Shown: in pieces, positions 17,226 to 25,291 of the stretch | Layout: each line of letters opens with the position of its first letter | Numbering within the stretch: the first letter of the stretch is position 1 | Assembly: GCF_011382965.1 (NCBI RefSeq) | Contig: NZ_CP049934.1 | Location: 124,001-188,000 of the forward strand | DNA: 64,000 nucleotides | Direction: 5' to 3' | Source of the DNA: Leucobacter insecticola | Lineage (GTDB): Bacteria > Actinomycetota > Actinomycetes > Actinomycetales > Microbacteriaceae | Made by a program: the position numbers and the translations under genes | The notes under the pieces: generated by a model | Told to the model about the DNA's origin: nothing | What the model saw: the letters and a program-made list of their open reading frames with translations, nothing else | Databases searched by the model: none

Positions 17226-18307
17226 GGCATCACCTCCTCAATCGCCAGATCACCGGAGTTCGAAAGGACCAGTTGGCCGATCGCGACAATCCGGAAGCCC
17301 TGAGGCCCCGCTGCCAACTGCACGATCGCGTGCAACGCTGAAACCGCCTGCCGCGCAAGCGCTCGGCTGTCGAGTCCTGCCAGCGCCCCGAGCGCCTCCA
17401 AGCGCGAAGGCACTTCCTGAATTCCGCTCGCGTGGAGTGTGCCTGCACCACCGTCGTGCCCGGTGTTGAGAGCCGCGAGTAGCGTCGCGATCTCGGCGCC
17501 CCGGCACTCCCCGAGCACGATTCGGTCAGGCCGCATCCGTAGCGCCTCCCGCAACAGCTGGTCGACGGGCACCTCACCGATCCCTTCCGTGCTCGCCTGC
17601 CGAGCTTCGAGCGAGATCGTGTGCTGATGGTTCAGGCGGAGCTCCGCCACATCCTCGATGGTGATGATGCGTTCGTGCGCTGCGGTGAGGTCGAGCAGCG
17701 CAGCAAGCACTGTTGTTTTCCCACTGCCGGTGCCTCCCGTGATCAGGATGTTGCGGCGGCTCGCCATCAGGTATTTCAGATGCGCTGCGGTCTTTGCATC
17801 GCACAGCCCCGCGCGCACCAGCGCACTGAAGGTGAGCGGCGATAGCCTGGGAACCCTGATCGACACGGCCGCTCCAGAGGCAGAAATCGGTGGGAGCACC
17901 GCGTGTACTCGGATCCCGTTTCCAATCTGCACGTCAGCACACGGATGCAGCTCGTCGAGGTGTCGCCCTCCGGCAGCGATCAGCTCGGTCGCGAGTTTGT
18001 GGATCGCCGCTGGCGGCGCTTCCCACCCGTTTGCCCGCGCAAGCACACCACCGCGGTCGGCCCAGAGTTGCCCGCGTCCATTGCGCACCTGCACCAGCAC
18101 GTCCCGGAGCGTCGGCTCATCAAGCAGTGGGAGTAGCCCACCCAGGGCACGCCGAGCGGCAAGGCTCAGTCCCGCGGTCCGTGTGACCCGGGCGCCAGGA
18201 GCTGAGCCACCCTGGCGTTTCGCGCCGGGAACCCCGCTTTCTTGAAGGAAAGTAGGGATCTCACGGCGGGCCGCTCCCGAGTCCATGTTTTTTGAGTCAG
18301 GTTGCAT
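17222..18307 (-). CDS. tadA: TadA/CpaF family secretion ATPase
   Basis: 361 aa hexameric ATPase that powers pilus assembly. Seen: the N-terminal domain ending in SIRVPRLSPLTFSALV, Walker A NILITGGTGSGKTTVLAALL, the Asp box IITIEDVAELRL, the Walker B region PDRIVLGECRGAEI and the His box GGAGTLHASG. This is the TadA type used in Rv3659c-like loci. First gene of the pilus operon; its upstream region (about 210 nt) is shared with the divergent acs. Mycobacterial loci have an ssd gene before this one, which is absent here. Confidence 0.92.
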   Translation of the reverse strand: MQPDSKNMDSGAARREIPTFLQESGVPGAKRQGGSAPGARVTRTAGLSLAARRALGGLLPLLDEPTLRDVLVQVRNGRGQLWADRGGVLARANGWEAPPAAIHKLATELIAAGGRHLDELHPCADVQIGNGIRVHAVLPPISASGAAVSIRVPRLSPLTFSALVRAGLCDAKTAAHLKYLMASRRNILITGGTGSGKTTVLAALLDLTAAHERIITIEDVAELRLNHQHTISLEARQASTEGIGEVPVDQLLREALRMRPDRIVLGECRGAEIATLLAALNTGHDGGAGTLHASGIQEVPSRLEALGALAGLDSRALARQAVSALHAIVQLAAGPQGFRIVAIGQLVLSNSGDLAIEEVMP

Positions 18308-18356
18308 AGCCGTAGCAAATCAGTTCTTTAGGGCTCACGGGGCCGATCCTCAAATC

Positions 18357-18365
18357 TGTGGACAA
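18357..18365 (-). promoter_or_regulatory. DnaA-box-like site upstream of tadA
   Basis: TTGTCCACA on the minus strand, 50-58 nt before the tadA start, within the 13-base word shared with 16146-16158. It is in the divergent tadA/acs control region, so it could affect either gene. Confidence 0.35.
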
Positions 18366-18516
18366 CTGGATTATTACGGCCACAAATCGCGCCCTGTGGG
18401 CGCAGATTCGGCGAGAGGATATACGCTGGCAATGCGGCTTTCGCAGTCGGCCCTCGGTCCGGCTCGCGACACCCAACGTTTCTCGCACACCACAAGATGA
18501 TCGGATAAAGACGTCC

Positions 18517-20499
18517 ATGACTGAGCTGCACGGCACCATTGAAAGCCACCCGTTGAACCCCGGCGAAGAGGCCACTACCTATCCGCCGACGCCAGAGTTT
18601 AGGGCGCAAGCGAACATCAATGATTCCTCCGTGTACTGGCGTGCGGCGCAGGATCCTGAGGCCTACTGGGCCGGGCGCGCGAATGAATTGCGCTGGACCA
18701 AGCCTTTCACCGAGGTCCTTGACTGGTCGAACCCTCCCTTCGCGAAGTGGTTCGCCGACGGCGAGCTGAACGTGGCCGCAAACTGCCTGGATCGCCACGT
18801 TGCGGCAGGCCTCGGTGACCGCGTCGCGATCCACTTCGAGGGCGAGCCGGGAGACACCCGCTCGATCACGTATGCCGAACTCACGAGCGAGGTGAAGCGT
18901 GCCGCAAACATGCTGACCAGCCTGGGCGTGAAGGCCGGGGATCGAGTCGCCATCTACATGCCAATGATCCCGGAAGCCGTCATTTCGATGCTCGCCGTGG
19001 TGCGTCTCGGCGCCGCGCACTCCGTCGTGTTTGGCGGCTTCAGCGCCGAGAGCCTGCGCGCCCGCATCGACGATGCCGAGGCAGAACTGGTGATCACGGC
19101 AGACGGCGGCTACCGCAAGGGGCGCGTGTCGGCGCTGAAGCCAACCGTTGACGACGCGCTCGCGCTGCACGGCGGCGGCAGCACCGTACAGAAAGTGCTG
19201 GTAGTGGAGCGGACCGCGCAGGGCGTCGCGATGGAGGCGGGCCGGGATCTGTGGTGGCACGAGGAGATCCCCTCTTTCGACGACCAGCACGAACCGCTGG
19301 GATTCCCCGCAGAGAACCCACTCTTCATCCTCTACACCTCCGGCACAACCGGAAAGCCCAAGGGGATCCTGCACACCTCCGGCGGCTATCTCACCCAGGC
19401 GAGCGCGACCCACCGCGACGTCTTCGATCTGAAGCCCGAAACCGACGTCTACTGGTGCACCGCCGATATCGGCTGGATCACCGGCCACAGCTACGTTGTG
19501 TATGGCCCCCTCGCAAACGGCGCCACCCAGGTCATCTACGAGGGCACCCCCGAGACCCCCGACTGGGGCCGCTGGTGGAGCATCATCCAGAAGTACGGTG
19601 TCACCATCTTCTACACGGCGCCGACCGCCATCCGCGCCTGCATGAAGGTCGGGCGTCAGGTTCCCGAGCAGTACGATCTATCGAGCATTCGCGTGCTCGG
19701 CAGTGTGGGTGAACCGATCAACCCTGAAGCTTGGCGGTGGTATCACGAGGTCATCGGCGCGGGATCGGCGCCCATCGTTGATACCTGGTGGCAAACCGAA
19801 ACCGGCGCGATCATGATCGCTCCGCTGCCGGGCCTCACGAGCCTCAAACCCGGGAGCGCCCAGGTGCCACAGCCCGGGATCGACATCAGCATCGTCAATG
19901 ACGCTGGCGACCGGGTGGATCGCGGCCAGGGCGGTCTGCTCACCGTGCGGAAGCCGTGGCCGAGCATGGTGCGCGGCATCTGGGGCGATCCGGATCGATT
20001 CGTCGACACCTACTGGTCGCAGTTTGGTGATCGCTACTTCGCCGGCGACGGCGCCAGGGTCGACGAGGATGGCGATGTCTGGCTGATGGGTCGTGTCGAT
20101 GACGTCATGAACGTCTCCGGGCACCGCTTGTCGACCGCTGAGATCGAATCAGCGCTTGTTGAGCACCACGCGGTTGCGGAGTCGGCCGTCGTGGGCGCAG
20201 ACGACGAGACCACGGGCCAGGCGGTTGTTGCCTACTGCGTGCTGAAGAGCCAGCAGAACATTCTGAGCGAAGAAGACGCCGAGGGTGAACTCAAAAAGCA
20301 CGTCGCGGCGCAGATCGGCGCGATCGCCCGGCCGCGCAACATTTACATCGTGAACGAGCTACCGAAAACACGATCGGGCAAGATCGTGCGCAGGATCCTG
20401 AAGCAACTCGCCGAGGGCAAGGACGTGGGAGACACATCCACGCTCGCCGACACCATGGTGATGTCGGTGATCCAGGCGAAGGTCTCGGGGATCAAGTAG
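18517..20499 (+). CDS. acs: Acetyl-CoA synthetase
   Basis: 660 aa AMP-forming acetate-CoA ligase. Signature motifs are all present: LYTSGTTGKPKGILHTSGG (AMP-binding P-loop), ADIGWITGHSYVVYGPL, GSVGEPINPEAWRWY, DTWWQTETGAIMI, and the C-terminal VSGHRLSTAEIE hinge and KTRSGKIVRRIL, whose Lys is the one acetylated in other bacteria. The Trp in WWQTETG is the residue that limits the pocket to acetate. ATG 18517 gives the family N-terminus. Together with ackA-pta at 38-41 kb the cell has both acetate activation routes. Confidence 0.96.
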   Translation: MTELHGTIESHPLNPGEEATTYPPTPEFRAQANINDSSVYWRAAQDPEAYWAGRANELRWTKPFTEVLDWSNPPFAKWFADGELNVAANCLDRHVAAGLGDRVAIHFEGEPGDTRSITYAELTSEVKRAANMLTSLGVKAGDRVAIYMPMIPEAVISMLAVVRLGAAHSVVFGGFSAESLRARIDDAEAELVITADGGYRKGRVSALKPTVDDALALHGGGSTVQKVLVVERTAQGVAMEAGRDLWWHEEIPSFDDQHEPLGFPAENPLFILYTSGTTGKPKGILHTSGGYLTQASATHRDVFDLKPETDVYWCTADIGWITGHSYVVYGPLANGATQVIYEGTPETPDWGRWWSIIQKYGVTIFYTAPTAIRACMKVGRQVPEQYDLSSIRVLGSVGEPINPEAWRWYHEVIGAGSAPIVDTWWQTETGAIMIAPLPGLTSLKPGSAQVPQPGIDISIVNDAGDRVDRGQGGLLTVRKPWPSMVRGIWGDPDRFVDTYWSQFGDRYFAGDGARVDEDGDVWLMGRVDDVMNVSGHRLSTAEIESALVEHHAVAESAVVGADDETTGQAVVAYCVLKSQQNILSEEDAEGELKKHVAAQIGAIARPRNIYIVNELPKTRSGKIVRRILKQLAEGKDVGDTSTLADTMVMSVIQAKVSGIK

Positions 20500-20521
20500 G
20501 CGGATCCCTGCTTCCGCTCCC

Positions 20522-20615
20522 CCGCCGCCGGTTGAGTGAGCGCTAGCGAGTCGAAACCAAGGGAACCGTATCTCTTGGTTTCGACTTTTCGCTACGCTCA
20601 TCGCTCAACCGGCGG
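20522..20615. repeat. Palindromic element between acs and ridA
   Basis: Outer arms CCGCCGGTTGAG (from about 20525) and CTCAACCGGCGG (to about 20614) enclose a second stem GTCGAAACCAAG / CTTGGTTTCGAC. It lies between convergent genes and is the right place for a bidirectional terminator. The core TTGAGTGAGCGCTAGCGAGT resembles a repeat I recall as frequent in Microbacteriaceae genomes. Confidence 0.75.
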
Positions 20616-20650
20616 GAGGGGGCTCGCGCTCAACCGGCGGAGCGGCGGAC

Positions 20651-21124
20651 CTACTCCGCGATCTTGAACACGAACTCGATCTCGACCGGGGCATCGAGCG
20701 GCAACACCGCGACTCCGACGGCCGAGCGCACGTGGATTCCGATGTCACCAAACACTTTGCCCAGGAACACCGAGGCGCCGTTCGCGACCGTGGGCTGCGC
20801 GGTGAACGAGGGATCAGACGCCACGAAGGCGGTGACTTTCACCACCTGAGCGATCTTGTCGAGCGAACCCAGCACTCCGCGCGCGGCGGCGAGACCGTTG
20901 AGAGCGCAGATCCGCGCAAGTTCTTCGGCATCCTCGGGCGACACGGCCCCTTCCCCGTGGCCGACCTTACCGGTCATCGGTAGCTTGCCCTCAACGAAGG
21001 GCAGCTGGCCCGAGGTGTAGACGTAGTTGCCATCACGAATGGCGGGAACATACGCCGCCACGGCCGCGGCCACCTCGGGCACGACGTAGCCGAGCTCTCC
21101 CAAACGCTCCTCAATCACTGACAT
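20651..21124 (-). CDS. RidA family protein
   Basis: 157 aa. RidA/YjgF proteins hydrolyse reactive enamine and imine intermediates. The sequence RDGNYVYTSGQLPFVEGKLP, ALNGLAAARGVLGSLDKI, VVKVTAFVASDPSF and the C-terminal IHVRSAVGVAVLPLDAPVEIEF fit the family; the catalytic Arg in R-S-A-V-G is present. It is longer than E. coli RidA (128 aa) because of an N-terminal helix, as in Rv3678c. It directly follows a DUF4177 gene, with start and stop almost touching. Confidence 0.88.
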   Translation of the reverse strand: MSVIEERLGELGYVVPEVAAAVAAYVPAIRDGNYVYTSGQLPFVEGKLPMTGKVGHGEGAVSPEDAEELARICALNGLAAARGVLGSLDKIAQVVKVTAFVASDPSFTAQPTVANGASVFLGKVFGDIGIHVRSAVGVAVLPLDAPVEIEFVFKIAE

Positions 21125-21125
21125 T

Positions 21126-21293
21126 TCAGGCCTTCCTCTTCAAATATGCGACGTTGCCGCCTGCCGGTCCTTCGATAATCTGTACAAGCTCCCACCCTTG
21201 AGCGCCCCAATTGTTCAGGATCTGGGCTTCGTTGTGCAGCAGCAGCGGGGTGACGAAGTACTCCCAACGCGGGGCTTCGGCCGATTCACTCAC
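21126..21293 (-). CDS. DUF4177 small protein
   Basis: 55 aa from GTG 21293, preceded by AAGGAGA with a six-base spacer, which fixes this start over longer frames. The sequence is WEYFVTPLLLHNEAQILNNWGAQGWELVQI, the full DUF4177 signature ending in a GWELV beta-strand. Function unknown. Position next to ridA matches Rv3678A in mycobacteria. It probably forms a two-gene unit with ridA: the TGA stop at 21128-21126 is one base from the ridA ATG. Confidence 0.85.
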   Translation of the reverse strand: MSESAEAPRWEYFVTPLLLHNEAQILNNWGAQGWELVQIIEGPAGGNVAYLKRKA

Positions 21294-21403
21294 GTGTGGT
21301 CTCCTTGAAAAATGGGTGGAACAAGCTGGGGATCTCAAGGCATACAGGTTTTTGAGACCCCGCGATGCTGAATTGTCAGCAACATTCGCTTACCCTAGAT
21401 CCT

Positions 21404-24076
21404 ATGACCCCACAGAGATCTAAGTCTTCGCGCGCCCGGACGATGAAACCGCGCAGCGCAGGCGGAGCCCTCGGAGGCATCCTCGGAGCCGTGGCGATGT
21501 GCGCCGTGGCTGGCGTGCTCGTCACCGCGGCTGTCACTCCCGTCGTCGCGCTGAGCGGCATTTCGGCGGCTTCCGCCATCGATATCTTTGAGAAGCTGCC
21601 CGACCACCTGGATCCGGGCCAGCTTGCCGAGCCGTCCACGCTGTACGGCTTAATGCCTGACGGCAACGGCTACTACGAGATCGCCACGTTTTACGAACAA
21701 GATCGCCATATGGTGGGCTGGGACGAGATCTCCCAGTTCGCAAAAGATGCCGCAGTGGCGGAGGAGGATCCTCGCTTCTACACCCACGGCGGTGTGGACG
21801 TGTTCGCGACGAGCCGCGCAGTGCTGCAAAACGCGGCAGGCTCCAACCTCTCCGGCGCCTCAACGATCACGATGCAGTATGTGCGCAACGTGCTCGTACA
21901 AGAAGCCGAGGCCATCGCAGATCCAGATGAGCGCGATGCGGCCTACGAAGACGCAATGCGACAGGACATCGATCGTAAGCTGAAGGAGATGAAGTACGCG
22001 ATCAGTACTGAGAAGAAGTTCTCGAAGGACGAGATCCTGCTCGGTTACCTCAACATCGCGCTCTTCGGGCGCCAGGTCTACGGCATCGAATCCGCCGCGC
22101 AGTTCTACTGGGGGAAATCCGCGAAGGATCTCACTCTGGCCGAGGCAGCAAGCCTCATCGCCACCGTCAACAACCCGAGCAAGCTGCAGATCGATATTCC
22201 CGAGAACATCCCCGCCAACCAGGAGCGGCGAGACAAGATTCTCCGCAGCATGCTGAAGCACGGCAAGATCACGCAGGCGCAGTACAATGAGGCGATTGCG
22301 ACTCCGATCGAGCCTGTGATCACGCCCCGACCCGCGGGCTGCAATATCGCAGAGCAGAATTACAACCTCGGTAGCTTCTGCGACTACGTGCTGCGCTACA
22401 TCAAACAGGATCCGAAGTTTGGCGATTCCCCGACCGAGCGCGAGTTCAAGTTCAGCCGCGGCGGCTACAAGATTTACACCACGATCAACTACGACATGCA
22501 AAACGCGGCCACCGCTTCCCTGCGCGAGAACGTGCCGTCACTTCTCGACGGCATCGATGTCGGCGCCGCGGGCGTGAGCACAGAGGTCGGCACCGGGCGG
22601 GTGCTCGCGATGGCACAAAACCGGCCCTTCAATAACGCCGAGGATTTCCTCTCTAGCAACCCCGGCTACACCACGGTCAACTACAACACCGACTACGAAA
22701 TGGGCGGCTCAAGCGGTTTCCAGGTGGGTTCAACGTTTAAGCCGTTCACCCTCGCCAACTGGATTAGCGAGGGGCACTCGGTGCAAGAGATTGTGAACGT
22801 GAACGGCCGCAGGGTGCAGGAAAGCTCTTTGAAGGCTTCGTGCCTGCCTGACGGCGTGTACGGCTTTGGATCATTTGACTTCTCCAACGACAACCTGGGC
22901 ATCAAGGGCAACCAGCCCGTGCTCACCGCGATCGCACAGTCCATTAATGGTGGCCTGATGTCAATGCAGCAGAAAATGGACCTCTGCAACACCTTTAGTA
23001 TTGCCCAGAAGCTCGGCGTGCACCGCGCCTCGGATCAGCGGGTATGGACTCAAGCAGACGCGGACGCGGGCTTTACGAGTCAGGAGTCTGTCGGTCAGAT
23101 CGTGGTTCCCACGCTCAACAAAGAGCCTCGTGATCTCTCGGTTGTTCCTTCCAACGTCTACGGCGGCATCGACGAGATCGCTCCCATCACCATGGCGGCG
23201 GCCTATGCGGCCTTCGCTGGTGACGGGACGGTCTGCACACCCGTGCCGATTGACAGCATCACCGACACGAACGACAACCCCGTGCCCTTCACGAAGAGTT
23301 CGTGCTCGCAGGCCATTTCCCCCGAAGTCGCGGCGGGCGTCGCCTATGCGCTCCAGTACACTGCCGAGAATGGCCTTGCGAGGCACGCACGCTCAAGCAT
23401 GGGGATCCCGCACCTCGCCAAGACCGGCACCACCGATGACGTGGTCGACAACTGGACCGTTGGCGCAAGCACCAAGGTGGCCACGGCAGTCTGGGTGGGT
23501 AACGCCGGCCCCAACGCGAATGGGAAGCGAGTCTCCACCCAGCCCTTCGGCAGGCTGATGTACGCGGACCAGGCCATCTGGCCCGCGATCATGAATGTTG
23601 CGGACGGCTACTACGGCGGCGACGCGTTCCCGAAACCCACTGCCGCAGCGACGCAGAAGATCACGGGCAAGGTACCGGAGGTCAGGGACAAGACCTTCGA
23701 CGAGGCCACGAATCTGCTGGTGCAGGCAGGCTTCTCCGTGGTCGACGGTGGCGAGGTTGATTCTTCTGTCGCACAGGGCAGGATCGCGAGCTCCAGCCCG
23801 GTAGCCGGATCCGACGCGATGATCGGAACAGAAGTTACCGTCTACCGCAGTAACGGTCAGGCAACCGTTGTGCCGGATGGGCTTGTTGGTGCGACAGAGA
23901 AAGAAGCGCGGGCGATCCTCGGCCGGGCCGGCTTCAGCTCCATCAAGGTCGGCTGCGATGTTGAGGGCACCCACGACGCGAAATCTACGGTCGCCTTCAC
24001 TGACCCCGCAAGCGGCACAGAAGCACGAACAAGCAGCCAGATCACTCTGGCGATGACCTGCACGCCCAAGAGCTGA
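21404..24076 (+). CDS. Bifunctional class A penicillin-binding protein with PASTA domains
   Basis: 890 aa. One N-terminal helix (AVAMCAVAGVLVTAAVTPVVAL), then a GT51 glycosyltransferase (AVAEEDPRFYTHGGVD with the catalytic Glu, GASTITMQYVRN, FGRQVYGIESAAQFYWGK) and a transpeptidase with Ser in GSTFKPF, SIN in AQSINGG and AKTGTTDD. Two PASTA repeats close the protein (about 745-890). It polymerises and cross-links peptidoglycan; PASTA domains bind wall fragments. The layout and neighbour match mycobacterial PonA2 (Rv3682). The ATG at 21404 excludes a short non-conserved upstream extension. Confidence 0.95.
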   Translation: MTPQRSKSSRARTMKPRSAGGALGGILGAVAMCAVAGVLVTAAVTPVVALSGISAASAIDIFEKLPDHLDPGQLAEPSTLYGLMPDGNGYYEIATFYEQDRHMVGWDEISQFAKDAAVAEEDPRFYTHGGVDVFATSRAVLQNAAGSNLSGASTITMQYVRNVLVQEAEAIADPDERDAAYEDAMRQDIDRKLKEMKYAISTEKKFSKDEILLGYLNIALFGRQVYGIESAAQFYWGKSAKDLTLAEAASLIATVNNPSKLQIDIPENIPANQERRDKILRSMLKHGKITQAQYNEAIATPIEPVITPRPAGCNIAEQNYNLGSFCDYVLRYIKQDPKFGDSPTEREFKFSRGGYKIYTTINYDMQNAATASLRENVPSLLDGIDVGAAGVSTEVGTGRVLAMAQNRPFNNAEDFLSSNPGYTTVNYNTDYEMGGSSGFQVGSTFKPFTLANWISEGHSVQEIVNVNGRRVQESSLKASCLPDGVYGFGSFDFSNDNLGIKGNQPVLTAIAQSINGGLMSMQQKMDLCNTFSIAQKLGVHRASDQRVWTQADADAGFTSQESVGQIVVPTLNKEPRDLSVVPSNVYGGIDEIAPITMAAAYAAFAGDGTVCTPVPIDSITDTNDNPVPFTKSSCSQAISPEVAAGVAYALQYTAENGLARHARSSMGIPHLAKTGTTDDVVDNWTVGASTKVATAVWVGNAGPNANGKRVSTQPFGRLMYADQAIWPAIMNVADGYYGGDAFPKPTAAATQKITGKVPEVRDKTFDEATNLLVQAGFSVVDGGEVDSSVAQGRIASSSPVAGSDAMIGTEVTVYRSNGQATVVPDGLVGATEKEARAILGRAGFSSIKVGCDVEGTHDAKSTVAFTDPASGTEARTSSQITLAMTCTPKS

Positions 24077-24084
24077 TCTGGCCC

Positions 24085-25020
24085 GTGGCGACATCATCCC
24101 GCCGCGCTGCGGCCACCCTCGGGGTGGCCGCAGCCGGAGTGCTCGCGTGGTCAACGCTCATCGAGCGGCGCCTCTTCACGATCCGACGCCACACACTGCC
24201 GATCCTGGCCGACGGGGCCGCACCACTTCGCGTGCTGCAGCTTTCCGATCTGCATCTCGCGCCGTGGCAGACGAACAAGATCAACTGGGTGCGTTCGCTC
24301 GCCAAGCTCAGGCCGGATCTCGCGGTGCTCACCGGAGACCTCATGGGTCACCTGCAGGCGCGTTACGCACTGCTACACGCGCTCGAACCGCTGACTGCCG
24401 CAGCCCCGACAGTGTTTGTGCACGGCTCCAACGACTACTACGGGCCGCGGCTGAAGAACCCCCTGAAATATCTGATGGAGCCGAGCCGGCTGAGCACTAG
24501 GGAACCCGATATTGACAATGCCGCGTTGACCAGCGGGCTCGTTGGTCTCGGCGCGACCGATCTCAATAACTCCGCCACAGTGCTTGATGTGCGCGGGAGC
24601 CGGGTCGAACTCTTTGGCCTGAACGATCCCCATATCCGCTACGACGATGTCGAGCTGATGCGGCAAGCTCGGGCCGCGCTGCGGGCCGAGGGCTCAGAAA
24701 CAACCTCCCCGCCCGTTCAGATCGGCGTCGTCCACGCCCCCTACCAAGGCCCACTCGGCGAGCTTCTCAGCGACGGTGCCGATCTGATCCTGGCCGGCCA
24801 CACCCACGGCGGTCAGGTGCGCGTGCCGGGCGTCGGTGCGCTCACCTCGAACTGCGACCTCCCCACGATGCAGGCCCGCGGCTTGAGCGTCTGGTACGAC
24901 GCCCACCGCGCCGCGTTCTTAAACGTCAGCGCGGGTCTTGGCAACTCCATCTACGCCCCGGTGCGCTTCGCCTGCCGACCCGAGGCCAGTCTGATCACCC
25001 TCGAGGCGGCGCGCCCCTAG
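24085..25020 (+). CDS. Membrane-anchored metallophosphoesterase
   Basis: 311 aa from GTG, eight bases after the PBP stop. An N-terminal helix (AAATLGVAAAGVLAWSTLI) is followed by calcineurin-like motifs: LQLSDLHLAP, VLTGDLMGH, VFVHGSNDYYGP, IGVVHAPYQG and LILAGHTHGGQVRVP. The third motif is GSND instead of the usual GNHD; this variant is common in the YaeI/Rv3683-like group, so the enzyme is probably active. Likely substrates are phospholipid-type phosphoesters at the membrane, but this is inference. Same order as Rv3682-Rv3683. Confidence 0.9.
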   Translation: MATSSRRAAATLGVAAAGVLAWSTLIERRLFTIRRHTLPILADGAAPLRVLQLSDLHLAPWQTNKINWVRSLAKLRPDLAVLTGDLMGHLQARYALLHALEPLTAAAPTVFVHGSNDYYGPRLKNPLKYLMEPSRLSTREPDIDNAALTSGLVGLGATDLNNSATVLDVRGSRVELFGLNDPHIRYDDVELMRQARAALRAEGSETTSPPVQIGVVHAPYQGPLGELLSDGADLILAGHTHGGQVRVPGVGALTSNCDLPTMQARGLSVWYDAHRAAFLNVSAGLGNSIYAPVRFACRPEASLITLEAARP

Positions 25021-25077
25021 TGCCCTGACTCCGACTGCCACATTCGCAGAACACCGCGACTCGACTTCTCGTAAACC

Positions 25078-25149
25078 GGGCGAGAGCAGCGAACGAAACA
25101 TGTGGTTACATGCTGTACGGGGGGACTCGGTCGCTACTCTCGCTCGCCC
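25078..25149. terminator. Imperfect hairpin between the phosphoesterase and LuxR genes
   Basis: GGGCGAGAGCAGCGA (25078-25092) pairs with TCGCTACTCTCGCTCGCCC (25131-25149), with a four-base bulge. It lies between two convergent genes and could end transcription from either side. I checked it for tRNA features and found none. Confidence 0.4.
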
Positions 25150-25234
25150 TACGAGAACCACAATTACAGTGTGACCGGGCCCGGTGCGTCCACCCCCAGC
25201 GAAGGGCAGCAAGGGTGAAATTATGGTATCGACT

Positions 25235-25255
25235 GTGGTCCCTATATTGGTCCGC
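25235..25255. promoter_or_regulatory. Paired GGTCC site, copy 1
   Basis: GTGGTCC, four variable bases, then ATTGGTCCGC: two direct GGTCC words spaced by 11 nt. The same 21-base arrangement, differing only in the four central bases, occurs at 31232-31252. The two copies flank the LuxR-adhesin locus, so they are candidate sites for its regulator. Confidence 0.4.
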
Positions 25256-25291
25256 ATTGAGCCGCCACCACCGGCTCGTGTCCTGCATCCC

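Noticed and set aside
25021..25291. A tRNA gene after the metallophosphoesterase
   Set aside because: The hairpin there has no cloverleaf arms, no T-loop and no CCA-type end.
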